A stretch of 64,000 nucleotides of DNA from DATFVA01 sp963764235 (GCA_963764235.1 CAVXRO010000005.1:124001-188000); one strand, 5' to 3'; shown: positions 8,215-17,830, counted from the first letter of the stretch. Notes: generated by a model from the sequence alone, not told the origin. Program-made: numbers and translations.

Positions 8215-9468
8215 GTGAATACGAAAACAGAAATATTGTCTAAAGAAAATGAATTTGATATACAAAGGATCAGGGAGGACTTCCCGATCCTTAAAACACT
8301 TGTCAGGGGCAAGTCTTTGGTTTACCTGGATAATGCCGCGACTACACAGAAACCGCAGCAAGTAATCGATTCACTTATTAATTATTACACTAATTTGAAC
8401 TCAAACATTCACCGCGGTGTACATACATTAAGTGAGCGCGCCACTACTGCTTTTGAGGAAGCCAGAATGAAGGTTAAGAATTTTATAAATGCAAAGAGCG
8501 AAAGAGAAATCATATTTACCCGCGGTACAACAGAGTCAATTAACCTCGTGGCAAACAGCTTCGGAAGAAGCAGCCTTAATGAAGGAGACGAGATCCTTAT
8601 AACCGGTATGGAGCACCATTCGAATATAGTTCCATGGCAGCTGATAGCAGCAGAAAAAAACGCAGTGCTTAAAGTTGCTCCCATTACCGATACCGGCGAA
8701 TTAATCCTCGAAGAATTTGAAAAGCTGATAACAGAACGCACTAAAATTATCTCAGTCGTTTATGTTTCCAATTCACTAGGAACGATCAACCCCGTTGAAA
8801 AGATCATCGAAATAGCACACAAACACGGAGTCCCGGTTCTTCTTGATGCTGCCCAGGCAGTCAGTCATATTCCTGTAGATATGCAGAAACTTGACTGCGA
8901 TTTCTTTGCTTTTTCAGGACACAAGCTTTACGGTCCCACCGGTATAGGCGTTCTGTACGGAAAAGAATCATTACTGGAACAGATGCCGCCATTTATGGGC
9001 GGCGGAGATATGATCTCCAAAGTAACTTTTACAAAAACTACCTATAATGAACTCCCTTTTAAGTTCGAAGCAGGAACATCTAATATTGCAGATGCTATCG
9101 GGCTGGGTGCGGCGATAGATTATGTGCTATCTATCGGTCTTGATTCCATCTCAAAATACGAAAAGCATGTACTTGGCTATGCTGCCGATGAATTGTCCAG
9201 CGTTGAGGGACTAAGAATAATCGGAACGGCTGCGGAAAAAAGCAGCGTTATTTCCTTTGTTCTGAAAAATGTGCATCCCCACGATGTGGGGACTTTTTTG
9301 GATTACGAAGGAATAGCTGTGAGAACAGGACATCATTGCACCCAGCCTTTAATGGACAGGTTTAATATCCCTGCAACTTCAAGGGCTTCATTCGCAATGT
9401 ATAACACTATTGAAGAAGCTGATATTCTTGTACGGGGAGTAAAAAAAGTAATCGAGGCATTCAGCTAA
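8215..9468 (+). CDS. sufS: cysteine desulfurase SufS
   Basis: This 417-residue class V aminotransferase-fold, PLP-dependent enzyme removes sulfur from cysteine and passes it as persulfide to SufU. Visible marks are YLDNAATTQKP, the PLP-lysine region FAFSGHKLYGPTGIGVLYG, and the catalytic RTGHHC with Cys375. The start is a GTG at 8215, right after the sufD stop; this keeps the normal family N-terminus with DFPILKTLVRGKSLVYLDNAA. Its stop overlaps the sufU ATG by one base (TAATG). Full-length, no defect seen. Confidence 0.96.
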   Translation: MNTKTEILSKENEFDIQRIREDFPILKTLVRGKSLVYLDNAATTQKPQQVIDSLINYYTNLNSNIHRGVHTLSERATTAFEEARMKVKNFINAKSEREIIFTRGTTESINLVANSFGRSSLNEGDEILITGMEHHSNIVPWQLIAAEKNAVLKVAPITDTGELILEEFEKLITERTKIISVVYVSNSLGTINPVEKIIEIAHKHGVPVLLDAAQAVSHIPVDMQKLDCDFFAFSGHKLYGPTGIGVLYGKESLLEQMPPFMGGGDMISKVTFTKTTYNELPFKFEAGTSNIADAIGLGAAIDYVLSIGLDSISKYEKHVLGYAADELSSVEGLRIIGTAAEKSSVISFVLKNVHPHDVGTFLDYEGIAVRTGHHCTQPLMDRFNIPATSRASFAMYNTIEEADILVRGVKKVIEAFS

Positions 9469-9923
9469 TGGATAATGAATTAAGAGAACTTTACCAGCAG
9501 GTAATACTGGATCATAATAAGAGTCCGAGAAACTTTAAAAAACTTGAAACTGCAAACCACTACGCAGAAGGATATAATCCCCTTTGCGGCGACCGCATTG
9601 ATGTATATGTGAAACTTGACGATGATAAAATTGAAGACATTTCATTTATGGGATCAGGATGCGCAATCTCAAAGGCATCGGCTTCCCTTATGAGCACACT
9701 GGTTAAGGGCAAAACAATTGATGAAGCCGAGAAAATATTTGAAAAATTTCATCACCTTATTACCGGAAAATTGGATGAGGAAGTTAATACGGATGAGGTA
9801 GGTAAACTGGCAGTGTTCGCAGGAGTAAGAGAATTTCCATCACGAGTAAAATGTGCGAGTTTAGCATGGCATACTTTAATATCGGCTTTGAAAGAAAAGA
9901 ACAAAACCGTAACAACAGAATGA
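9468..9923 (+). CDS. sufU: SufU, zinc-dependent sulfur acceptor / scaffold
   Basis: This 151-residue IscU-fold protein has the three conserved cysteines Cys40 (NPLCGDRI, with Asp42), Cys65 (MGSGCAISKAS) and Cys129 (VKCASLAWHTL). It also has an insert between the second and third Cys (KTIDEAEKIFEKFHHLITG) that marks SufU rather than IscU. In Gram-positive systems SufU takes persulfide sulfur from SufS. It overlaps the neighbours on both sides: one base with sufS and four bases (ATGA) with sufT, pointing to coupled translation. Confidence 0.94.
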   Translation: MDNELRELYQQVILDHNKSPRNFKKLETANHYAEGYNPLCGDRIDVYVKLDDDKIEDISFMGSGCAISKASASLMSTLVKGKTIDEAEKIFEKFHHLITGKLDEEVNTDEVGKLAVFAGVREFPSRVKCASLAWHTLISALKEKNKTVTTE

Positions 9924-10255
9924 AAAAAGAAACCACTGAAGTGATCAACAAGCAGGAACTTGAAGAAAAGATCATAGCAATGCTTAAAACCTGCTATGAT
10001 CCCGAAATCCCCGTCAACATATTTGAACTGGGATTAATATACGAGATCCAGATCGATAACGATGCAAATGTGGTTGTGAAGATGACACTCACGTCACCGG
10101 CCTGCCCTGTTGCAGGGTCACTGCCAGGAGAAGTACAAGAGAAGGTATATTCAATACCCGAAGTAAGATATGTGAAAGTTGAGCTTGTCTGGAATCCCCC
10201 GTGGGATAAAGACATGATGTCGGATGCCGCAAAACTTGAACTTGGAATGTTATAA
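9920..10255 (+). CDS. sufT: SufT-like DUF59 (MIP18 family) Fe-S maturation protein
   Basis: I place the start at 9920, where ATGA overlaps the sufU stop, giving 111 residues beginning MKKETTEVIN. An earlier in-frame ATG at 9851 would overlap sufU by 73 bases and adds no conserved sequence. The MIP18/DUF59 core is clear: CYDPEIPVNIFELGLIY near residues 25-41 and MTLTSPACPVAGSLPGEV with Cys62, then VELVWNPPWDKDMMS. Proteins of this family help hand Fe-S clusters to client proteins. Close packing with sufU supports a shared role. Confidence 0.92.
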   Translation: MKKETTEVINKQELEEKIIAMLKTCYDPEIPVNIFELGLIYEIQIDNDANVVVKMTLTSPACPVAGSLPGEVQEKVYSIPEVRYVKVELVWNPPWDKDMMSDAAKLELGML

Positions 10256-10286
10256 TTAATAAATCAAAAAATAGGAGTAGATAAAT

Positions 10287-10820
10287 ATGTTTAATATTAT
10301 GTCGCGTCCCCCCCTCTATGATCAGGATGCTGTTCAGCCTATGAGAGATGCTTTAATAGCAGTAGGCTTCAAGGAGTTGTTGACTTCAAAAGATGTAGAT
10401 GATGCAATAAATGTTAATGATGACCAGGTAGTGTTAGTTATGATTAACTCAGTCTGCGGATGCGCTGCAGGCAGCGCAAGACCCGGTGTTTCACTGGCTC
10501 TTCAGCATAATGCCATCCCCGACAGACTTGTAACGGGCTTTGCAGGACAGGAAAGAGAAGCTGTTGATAAGATTCGGGAATTAATCAAAGGATATCCTCC
10601 GTCTTCTCCCAGCATCGCTATCTTTAAGAACGGTCAGCTTATGTACTTTATGCAGAGATATAACATAGAAGGACGATCAGCTGAAGAAATCGCGGCCGAT
10701 CTCAGGGAGGCATTCGATGAACTCTGTACAAAACAGGGTCCTTCAATTCCCCCGGACGCTTTTGAAAAAGTAACTTATGCAGTTCAGTGCGGATCAAAGA
10801 TACCATTGTATAAAGGATAG
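10287..10820 (+). CDS. bacilliredoxin (BrxA/BrxB, YphP/YqiW family)
   Basis: This 177-residue protein has a CGC active site at residues 57-59 (NSVCGCAAGSARPG), and YPPSSPSIAIFKNGQL and IEGRSAEEIA blocks of the BrxA/BrxB family. These thioredoxin-fold proteins remove bacillithiol from cysteines of oxidised proteins in Firmicutes and relatives; in other phyla the thiol partner differs. The family is usually about 145 residues; here a 30-residue C-terminal tail with one more Cys (AVQCGSKIPLYKG) is added. Its place inside the suf operon suggests thiol repair of the Fe-S machinery (inference). Confidence 0.9.
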   Translation: MFNIMSRPPLYDQDAVQPMRDALIAVGFKELLTSKDVDDAINVNDDQVVLVMINSVCGCAAGSARPGVSLALQHNAIPDRLVTGFAGQEREAVDKIRELIKGYPPSSPSIAIFKNGQLMYFMQRYNIEGRSAEEIAADLREAFDELCTKQGPSIPPDAFEKVTYAVQCGSKIPLYKG

Positions 10821-10870
10821 AAGATTATTGAAGATTGCAAATTGAAGATTGAAAGATTGAAAATTGATGG

Positions 10871-10897
10871 GGTTGTCTTAGTTATGCTGAGACAACC
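10871..10897 (+). promoter_or_regulatory. 11-bp hairpin upstream of the Rrf2 regulator
   Basis: GGTTGTCTTAG (10871-10881) and CTGAGACAACC (10887-10897) form an 11-base stem with one G-T pair and a TTATG loop. There is no T-tract after it, so it is a poor intrinsic terminator. Located 28 bp before the regulator start, it could be an operator or a processing/attenuation hairpin separating the structural suf genes from the regulator. Confidence 0.5.
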
Positions 10898-10925
10898 TCA
10901 GTATTTATAAAGAAATGATGACAAA

Positions 10926-11405
10926 ATGAAATTCAGTACCCAGGAAGAATATGGATTACGGTGTCTTATAAGGATAGCGAAATCCAAATCACCCAACGGA
11001 TTGACTATCCCGGAAATCAGTGAGCTGGAAGGATTATCCACTGCCCATGTCGGTAAACTATTACGTATCCTAAGATTGGGTGAATTTATTGATAGCAGCC
11101 GGGGACAAACGGGCGGATATAAGCTTTCCAGACCTCCGGATGAAATTATTATTGGAGAGGTACTTGCAGCACTCGGCGGAAAACTGTATGAATCCTCTTT
11201 CTGCGACATCCACTCGGGTATTCAGAATATCTGCACGAATTCAATCGACTGTGCTATCCGCTCGCTGTGGAGTAAGGTCCAGTCACTACTCGACAGTGTA
11301 CTTGATAAACTTACATTAAAAGATCTGCTTGGAAATGAAGATCAGGTTTCGACAATAATGACCAGCTTCACCCAGGAAACAGACACTCTCACGAACGGAA
11401 ATTAA
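10926..11405 (+). CDS. Rrf2-family transcriptional regulator (IscR/SufR-like)
   Basis: This 159-residue protein has an N-terminal winged helix (MKFSTQEEYGLRCLIRIA, LSTAHVGKLLRILR, RGQTGGYKLSRPP) and three cysteines, Cys93, Cys103 and Cys109 (CX9CX5C), in the position where IscR-type proteins ligate a 2Fe-2S cluster. It is thus likely a cytosolic Fe-S or redox-sensing repressor. Position at the end of the suf gene row, 105 bp after the bacilliredoxin gene, fits control of the operon. It converges on the M14 peptidase gene with a four-base tail overlap. Confidence 0.9.
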   Translation: MKFSTQEEYGLRCLIRIAKSKSPNGLTIPEISELEGLSTAHVGKLLRILRLGEFIDSSRGQTGGYKLSRPPDEIIIGEVLAALGGKLYESSFCDIHSGIQNICTNSIDCAIRSLWSKVQSLLDSVLDKLTLKDLLGNEDQVSTIMTSFTQETDTLTNGN

Positions 11406-12895
11406 TCAGCCGTTATTACCCTGATAATAGGATAATACTCCCCTTCCTTAATCCAGTTTTTGTATTCATCATATACAATTATACCTATCATACTCTGAGG
11501 TTCCAGTCCCAGCACAAGCATATTACTGTTCAGCTGGTTTACAGGCACATAATAATATTTACTTTCATCAATATCAGCTGATACTTCGTTTCTTATAACT
11601 GCATCCGGCAGCATAAGCTCCTCGAGAAAAACCGAATCGACTTTCTCGACAAAGTACTTCTGATAATTATCCTTTTTCTTTTTTATATATGGACCGAATG
11701 ATACACCATGATCCTTCAGCATCGTTACAAGGTCAGCAGAATCTTTTGGCACCAGGTAGCCCGCCGGTTTCTTGATTGTCATTACAGGTGTAACTACCGA
11801 ATGATATTCCCCTGCTATAATAGTAGTATCCTCCCCTGTTTTTACCGATTTTAGTCTCAGCCTCAAACTGCTATCCGCACGAACATGTTCCATCCGTATA
11901 GCCACAGGTTCTCCTTCCCTCGACTGCTCAAGTTTCTCTCTTTCATCTTTAACTAACTTCCTGACCATATCTCTTTTCTTCACAACAAAACTAATAAACG
12001 CCTCCATCGCTGTCTTTTGTCCCTCTGCTCTTTGTTTAATGTTGTCAAGAAGAGCGTCTTTTCCATTCAGCCCCTCAAGTATAAAAGAAAACGAATTTAA
12101 AATCCCGAAGCTCTGTCTGCCGTCATTTATATCGACAGTGCTGTGCCTGAACCGGCTTACACCCGGAGGTCCTCCAAGGATATAATTATTAAAAGTAAAT
12201 TCTCTCTCTTTTAAATATTCTGCGACAAATGGAAAGAACTTTTTATTAGAATATTCTCTGATCTCCTCTGAAACGTTTATATCAGTAGCGGCTCCGAACT
12301 GTTCGTCAAAATTCTTCACGTAACCGTATGCAAGCCAGTCATCCCCGTAAGGGTAATATTCGTGAACATCGAGTGTAGCTTCGGGAAGGTATTCGTTAAA
12401 GAGCTGATGTAGTCCGATCACTTCAGGCTGCGTTAAGATCAGATGATTCCTGTTCAGATCGGCATTGTTCCCGTTTCTTCTCTCGTTAACTGCCGAACCA
12501 TCAGGATTCATTTGGGGTACGAGCATAAGGTCAGCCTGCTCAAGGAAGTTGTCAAATCCTCCGGTAACGATATCTTCCAACAGCAATAAAGCACCTTCCT
12601 TACCCGACTGTTCATTTCCATGCTGCTGTGCAAATATTAATATTTTTATCTTTGACGGATCTTCACCAAATTTACCGGCTGATATAAAGACCACCGGCAC
12701 TTTCCGTCCCTGAACAGTTCCGGCGATGTAATCAAGCTTTATCCTCGTATCTGTGTCTCCAGTGTGCTCAAGGTAAGATATCATCTGTGAGTATGATGAC
12801 AGACTGTTATAATTATTTTCTTCCAGCGGAGTGGCAAATTTCTGTGGAAATATCGGCATGGAGCTAATCATAAATGTTATAAGTGTAAGTTTCAT
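11402..12895 (-). CDS. secreted M14-family zinc carboxypeptidase
   Basis: This 497-residue protein begins with a hydrophobic signal-like N-terminus (residues 1-18). The M14 zinc site is visible: HGNE (His92, Glu95) and DVHEY (His178), with PQMNPDGS and DLNRNH substrate-binding blocks and the catalytic Glu274 in FILEGLNG. The remaining 220 residues form an uncharacterised C-terminal extension. M14 enzymes remove C-terminal amino acids or cleave murein peptides. The start codon overlaps the stop of the racemase-like gene (ATGA), so the two are co-translated. Export to periplasm or surface is inferred from the N-terminus. Confidence 0.88.
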   Translation of the reverse strand: MKLTLITFMISSMPIFPQKFATPLEENNYNSLSSYSQMISYLEHTGDTDTRIKLDYIAGTVQGRKVPVVFISAGKFGEDPSKIKILIFAQQHGNEQSGKEGALLLLEDIVTGGFDNFLEQADLMLVPQMNPDGSAVNERRNGNNADLNRNHLILTQPEVIGLHQLFNEYLPEATLDVHEYYPYGDDWLAYGYVKNFDEQFGAATDINVSEEIREYSNKKFFPFVAEYLKEREFTFNNYILGGPPGVSRFRHSTVDINDGRQSFGILNSFSFILEGLNGKDALLDNIKQRAEGQKTAMEAFISFVVKKRDMVRKLVKDEREKLEQSREGEPVAIRMEHVRADSSLRLRLKSVKTGEDTTIIAGEYHSVVTPVMTIKKPAGYLVPKDSADLVTMLKDHGVSFGPYIKKKKDNYQKYFVEKVDSVFLEELMLPDAVIRNEVSADIDESKYYYVPVNQLNSNMLVLGLEPQSMIGIIVYDEYKNWIKEGEYYPIIRVITAD

Positions 12896-14016
12896 TGCAA
12901 TATTCCTTTTGCAGAAGTTTCATATTTCTGAAGGGTGACAGTTTCAAGATAGTCTTCATCAACAATGGCCCCGCATCCTGGTAATTCCGGGACGTTGAGG
13001 GTTCCGTCATAGTTCAGTTCAAAGGGGTTCAACACAATATCTCTTTCAAAATAGCGGTCGTTCGCACTAATATCACCGGGTAAAACGAACCCGGGCAGGG
13101 ATGCCAATGCTGCATTGAATGTCCTTCCTATCCCTGTTTCAAGCATACCTCCGCACCAGACAGGTACAGATTTGTGAAAGCACATATCATGAATTTTTCG
13201 GGCCGCAGTGAATCCGCCCACACGCGATGGTTTAATATTTATAACCCGGCAGGCTTCTATTTCAAGAGCAAATGATGCATGCGCCGGTGAGGTAATACTC
13301 TCATCGAGACAAACAGGGGTTTTCAATATTTTCTGCAGCTTTGAGTGTTCAAAAATATCATCGTGTGCAAGAGGCTGTTCAATAAGCAGCAGATCAAATT
13401 CATCAAGCTCCTTCAAATGTTCAGTGTCTTTCAGGGTGTAGATACTGTTCGCATCTACCTGCAGCATTATTCCCGGGAAATTTTTTCTTATTGCTTTCAC
13501 AGGACGAATATCATATCCCGGCTTTATTTTTATTTTGATTCTTTGGTAACCTTCCTTTAAGTAACCTTCAACTGCATTCAGAAGTGAGTATAAATTTTTC
13601 TGTATTCCGATACTGACGCCTACAGGAATAATTTTTCTCTCTCCGCCTATGAATGATGATAAACTGATTCCTGCCTCCTTTGCGGTAAGATCCCATACAG
13701 CGAATTCGAGCGCTGTTTTTGCAATCTTGTTTCCGCGGACAGGCTGGAATAAAACATCAACCATTTCCGGCTGTGATATTTCTTTGTCGAGCAGCAGGGG
13801 AACTAAAAAATTTTTTTGTATCGACCAGGCAGTATCAGTAGTTTCTTCATTATACCAGGGTTCCTTCCCCGCCGGCGATTCACCCCAGCCCTTTAGTCCC
13901 TCTGAATAAACTTTTGCAATTATCCCGTAGTTGCCGTCCTCAACCCATCCGCTTGTTTCGAAAGGTTCTTTATAGGGGAGGAAAATCCGCCTTAATTCTA
14001 TCCTTTCTATTTTCAT
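12892..14016 (-). CDS. menC: o-succinylbenzoate synthase / N-succinylamino acid racemase (enolase superfamily)
   Basis: I choose the ATG at 14016 (MKIERIELRR), giving 374 residues, the family size; an upstream frame extension would lie inside the preceding gene and resembles nothing. Catalytic residues of the enolase fold are present: KIKIK (161-165), Asp188, Glu213 in LIEQP, Asp238 in CLDES, and Lys262 in INIKPSRVGG. The C-terminal GGMLETGIGRTFNAALASLPG and LPGDISA match the OSBS/NSAR subgroup rather than Ala-Glu epimerases. No other menaquinone gene is nearby, and it overlaps an M14 peptidase gene in a peptide-degradation locus, so N-acylamino acid racemisation is as likely as menaquinone synthesis. 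Confidence 0.85.
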   Translation of the reverse strand: MKIERIELRRIFLPYKEPFETSGWVEDGNYGIIAKVYSEGLKGWGESPAGKEPWYNEETTDTAWSIQKNFLVPLLLDKEISQPEMVDVLFQPVRGNKIAKTALEFAVWDLTAKEAGISLSSFIGGERKIIPVGVSIGIQKNLYSLLNAVEGYLKEGYQRIKIKIKPGYDIRPVKAIRKNFPGIMLQVDANSIYTLKDTEHLKELDEFDLLLIEQPLAHDDIFEHSKLQKILKTPVCLDESITSPAHASFALEIEACRVINIKPSRVGGFTAARKIHDMCFHKSVPVWCGGMLETGIGRTFNAALASLPGFVLPGDISANDRYFERDIVLNPFELNYDGTLNVPELPGCGAIVDEDYLETVTLQKYETSAKGILQ

Positions 14017-14053
14017 ATACTCGGATATTTGGTTAATAAAAATGAGCTTTGAA

Positions 14054-15049
14054 TTAAAGGGCCAGTCCCACAGTAATTCTGTGAACGCTCGGCAGAATAT
14101 CATATAGTGCATAAGCATAATCGAAATAGACGCTGCTGCCAGAGAAAGGAACATTGGCACCTGCACCGAATGTAAAATCCTCATCATCATAATTGAACTT
14201 ATAGCCGGTCCTTAGATACAGCCTGTCAAAAAAAGAAAACTCCACTCCGAAATGAAGCCTTTCGCTGTTATCATTAGGATGCACAGCATCAATGCCTCCT
14301 CTTATTTTCATAAAATCAGCGCTGTAAATGTCGAACCCGAGCCCCACCTGAAAATTAAGAGGAAGAGGATATGTATCGGTTTTTAACGAGGCCGGTGCAA
14401 GCCTGCTGGTTGGATAATTATTATCCTTATTATAAACAATATCAAGGTCGGGACCCTCAAACTGCAATTCACCTCCGAAATTAGCCATGCTCATCGCGAT
14501 AGTCAGGTTCTGGAAATCCAGGTGGTATTGTGTCCCGATATCGAATGCAAATCCTGATGCGGTTTCATTCCATATCCTCTGGGAAACATATTTCACCGTT
14601 ACACCAACCCCGAACCTGTCGGTAAGATACTTCGCATAGCTTAGTCCCAGTGCCAGATCTCCCGCATCAAAAAATCTTCCCGTACCGTTAGGTTCTTCTT
14701 CAGTGGTAATCTCCATCTCACCTGTGGTAAATGATATCAGACTCAGAGCAACAGCACCGGCATCCTGCATATTATATACAACTGCAGCGGCATTCATATC
14801 AAAAAGATCAAACCAGTTCATATATGAAAACGTGGCTTCCACCGAATTTACTTTAACTATTCCTGCCGGATTCCAGAATACAGAAGAAGCATCTCCTGTC
14901 AACCCAACAACTGCTCCGCCCATCGCGGTTTCTCTGGCACCTACAGGTATCTGCAGGAACTGGGCGCCGGATGTACCGAGATTCGCGTTCTGCGCAGCAG
15001 TTATTCCGGTCATCAGTACAAGTAATAAAACTGTAAATATTTTTTTCAT
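14054..15049 (-). CDS. PorV/PorQ-family outer membrane protein
   Basis: The start at 15049 (MKKIFTVLLLVLMTG) is preceded by GGGAG seven bases upstream, better than the ATG four codons earlier. A signal peptide is followed by GAQFLQIPVGARETAMGGAVVGLTGDASSVFWNPAG, the diagnostic N-terminal block of the PorV/PorQ (UPF0164) barrels tied to type IX secretion. The rest alternates as in a beta-barrel and ends HRITVGLAL. In T9SS, PorV shuttles substrates at the cell surface. Here it sits between a T9SS-type surface protein and an enzyme pair, next to a TonB receptor, so a locus-dedicated role is likely. Confidence 0.9.
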   Translation of the reverse strand: MKKIFTVLLLVLMTGITAAQNANLGTSGAQFLQIPVGARETAMGGAVVGLTGDASSVFWNPAGIVKVNSVEATFSYMNWFDLFDMNAAAVVYNMQDAGAVALSLISFTTGEMEITTEEEPNGTGRFFDAGDLALGLSYAKYLTDRFGVGVTVKYVSQRIWNETASGFAFDIGTQYHLDFQNLTIAMSMANFGGELQFEGPDLDIVYNKDNNYPTSRLAPASLKTDTYPLPLNFQVGLGFDIYSADFMKIRGGIDAVHPNDNSERLHFGVEFSFFDRLYLRTGYKFNYDDEDFTFGAGANVPFSGSSVYFDYAYALYDILPSVHRITVGLAL

Positions 15050-15082
15050 ATAAACTCCCATAGTATTATCTGCCGTAAATTT

Positions 15083-17830
15083 TTATTTAATTACAGCAAA
15101 CCGGTCTTTGAATTCTGATCCGGCTGACTTTACAACATAAATATATACGCCTGGGGCAATCTCTCTTCCGCTCTCGGTTCTCAGATCCCACACTTCAGTT
15201 CCATTCGATGAATTATGATGAAGCGTTTTAACGAGGTCTGCATTGACTGAGAATATATAAATTGTGCATTCAGAAGGAAGATTGATAAACTGAATTTGTC
15301 GGAGCGGTTCTCGCCTCAGTTCCCCATATTCCCTTTCATAAAGACTGGATACCATATAAGGATTAGGAACGACTTTAATATTTTTGATTTTATCAGCAAC
15401 GACAGATGGTTGAACTTCAGCGCCCTTTATCTTAAAGCTGTATTTATCCCTGATATCAGGGAGTATAGGAGTAATAGTCTTTACAGAAAAGATATTTCCG
15501 GAACCCGGCGGATCACCGGAGGGAAAAGTTACTTTACCTTCTATCCCGTTAAATTCAAATGTATCAAGGTTATAAAGTGAATCGGCTGAGAAAACAGTAT
15601 CCATTGCAGAATTTTTTACTAAAATCGAAATGAATCCATCAGCCCCGTTCTTACCGCTTCCGGTAACCGAAACAAGGTACAACTCATTTGTAATAAGCGT
15701 ATCTGCCGAAACGGAAAACTGCATTTCGATATCATCTGTTCCGCCAACTCTGGAAACTTCCTGTATCAAGTCAGGCTGAACAAGACTGAAGAAAACTCCG
15801 TCGAGGGTGGACTGTTCCTGTCCGATGCCGAAAGGCCTGGGGTAAACAACCGTATCCTGGTTATTACGGATAACATTGACAGAGTAATTTATTGTTATAA
15901 GGTCGCCCGACTCAGGCAGCTTTTCCGGAGGCGTTGAAGGAGCGTCGGAAAGTACAGCCCTCACACCATAACCTGGAAAATCGATTGGTCTTCCTCCAGG
16001 CGGATAATTATATCCTTCTCTTCCGATTATTTCTCCTGTCGTAAGGTTCACAGTATTATAAGCAGATGGAGATGTGAACTGAATCCCCAGTTTATAAGGT
16101 GTTGTCATTGCTGTATCAGTTATCTGCAGACTGACGGAAGTTTCAAGATCCCCTTTTTCTTTTTTTATGGTATAAAGGAATCCTGCATTGTAAGAGTTCC
16201 CTGCCAGACCCGCTGAATCAATAGGATTGACCTTAAAAACATAATTTGATTCACCTGAAATTTTCTGAATATCATATGAAGACACCGGCTCACGACCTAT
16301 TGCATCAGATCTTGGAGTAATTGAAATCGTATTCACTGATTCAAGCGTGTTACCGATAGCACTCTCAAGGCTTTCAATTTCTGCATCTCCCCTGTCGTAG
16401 GAAGTAATTGAATACCAGTATTCAAATCCGTTTATAACGGCAGTATCCGTATATGTATACTGCAGACCAGTGTTCTGTCCCTGGCTGTTGAGTATATCTA
16501 AATCGGCAATCTTATTCCAGCTGGCCCCCTGGTCCTGGCTGCGATAAATCCTGTATCCTTCAAAATCATATTCCTCTGTAAAATTATCCTGCGATCTTTC
16601 TGCGGCATCATCCCAGAAAAGGATAGATTTAAAGTCACCCGCAATTCCGTACAAATGCGGGCGGGCAGGAGGTTTAGGCAGTTCAAAGTTGGCGTTCACC
16701 GTGCTCTGCGCCTGGTCCGTCGCATCCAGCACTTCAGCCAGAGTTTCGCCCGCTACGATTGCTGTAATAAAGGTAAGGGTATCTCCCGGATTCAGATCAT
16801 AGGGACCCGAAGATACATTTGCGAGTATATCCATCCCTGACGCAGGGATTGTTGCAGGATCATCGATATTGATAGAAGAATTATTCCCGGGGTGAAAAAA
16901 CCTGGGACCAATTGATGAGTTGTATAAACTCTGTGCACTTGACATAATGCCGTACTGAACAGTATCAATATCAAGATCATCATCGTATAGATTATAGTGC
17001 ATATCTGTAATACCGGGTTCAATACCATTAACTTCCGGTGTTTTCAGAAATGCGACACCCATGTATCCCGTTTTGCCATCAGGCCATTCGTTTGAAAGTC
17101 CGTCATCAAAAAAGTAAACGACATTTTTCTCAGCATTATAATCAAGCTTATCATCATTATATTCAGGATCTCCGCCGCTTACGTTGCCTATATCCATATC
17201 TGTATACAGATCAAAATAAACTCCCGAGTAGTTATTTTGACTTACATTGATTATCTGGAATTTATAGAAGATAATATTCTTCGCGAAGGCTACTCCGAAT
17301 GCATAGCCCGTCTGCGCTGTGAGGATTCCGAGGACGCTTTTAGTATTGTTGCTGTCGCTGTAAACGCAGTAACTATCCTGGTCAGATAAAATAAGTGGAT
17401 TACCCTGCGAATCCTTTACAGGCCAGCCAAGCTGCGGATCCCACGTTTCCGGGTTATCGCTGAAGGCGATCTGCGCAAGCGCAGTGTTATGATAACCGCC
17501 AACGGCCTCCCATTCCTCATCAGTAGTATACCGTCCCTGTATAACATTTCCCGGTATGCCTACCATGGGGTTTATCCTGTAAATATAATGTTTGGTGCTG
17601 TTGATAGGAAACTCACCAGAGGGTCCTTCCGTGATCCGCCTGGGATACAACTTTCCCCGGTTTTCAAAGAAGAGCCCTATATTACTGGCATTATGCGTTC
17701 CCGCAGCCCTGTCATTAATGCCAAGAACTTTATCAAAGGCTGAACGGTAAGAGTCTTTATCTTTCTCTTGTGCGCTGATGAAGGCAGTAGAGATAATGAC
17801 AGCCATTAGAGTAATAAGAATTGTTTTCAT
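15083..17830 (-). CDS. large surface protein with C-terminal sorting-type domain
   Basis: This 915-residue protein has a signal peptide (residues 1-20, ending at Ala-Gln). The N-terminal half holds repeated Tyr/Asp-rich beta-sandwich-like sequence (VYFDLYTDMDIGN). A fibronectin-III-like stretch lies near residues 395-490 (PPARPHLYGIAGDFKSILFWDDAAE...YSITSYDRGD). A C-terminal domain begins NIKVVPNPY and ends GVYIYVVKSAGSEFKDRFAVIK, the layout of type IX sorting domains. Function not recognised. Tight placement between the TonB receptor (24 bp) and PorV-like gene (33 bp) suggests a surface partner of the transporter, perhaps in the place of SusD; that is inference. Confidence 0.75.
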   Translation of the reverse strand: MKTILITLMAVIISTAFISAQEKDKDSYRSAFDKVLGINDRAAGTHNASNIGLFFENRGKLYPRRITEGPSGEFPINSTKHYIYRINPMVGIPGNVIQGRYTTDEEWEAVGGYHNTALAQIAFSDNPETWDPQLGWPVKDSQGNPLILSDQDSYCVYSDSNNTKSVLGILTAQTGYAFGVAFAKNIIFYKFQIINVSQNNYSGVYFDLYTDMDIGNVSGGDPEYNDDKLDYNAEKNVVYFFDDGLSNEWPDGKTGYMGVAFLKTPEVNGIEPGITDMHYNLYDDDLDIDTVQYGIMSSAQSLYNSSIGPRFFHPGNNSSINIDDPATIPASGMDILANVSSGPYDLNPGDTLTFITAIVAGETLAEVLDATDQAQSTVNANFELPKPPARPHLYGIAGDFKSILFWDDAAERSQDNFTEEYDFEGYRIYRSQDQGASWNKIADLDILNSQGQNTGLQYTYTDTAVINGFEYWYSITSYDRGDAEIESLESAIGNTLESVNTISITPRSDAIGREPVSSYDIQKISGESNYVFKVNPIDSAGLAGNSYNAGFLYTIKKEKGDLETSVSLQITDTAMTTPYKLGIQFTSPSAYNTVNLTTGEIIGREGYNYPPGGRPIDFPGYGVRAVLSDAPSTPPEKLPESGDLITINYSVNVIRNNQDTVVYPRPFGIGQEQSTLDGVFFSLVQPDLIQEVSRVGGTDDIEMQFSVSADTLITNELYLVSVTGSGKNGADGFISILVKNSAMDTVFSADSLYNLDTFEFNGIEGKVTFPSGDPPGSGNIFSVKTITPILPDIRDKYSFKIKGAEVQPSVVADKIKNIKVVPNPYMVSSLYEREYGELRREPLRQIQFINLPSECTIYIFSVNADLVKTLHHNSSNGTEVWDLRTESGREIAPGVYIYVVKSAGSEFKDRFAVIK

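Noticed and set aside
14017..14190. 58-codon N-terminal extension of the MenC-like frame
   Set aside because: It lies in the 3' end of the PorV-like gene, resembles no family, and the ATG at 14016 gives the normal N-terminus.
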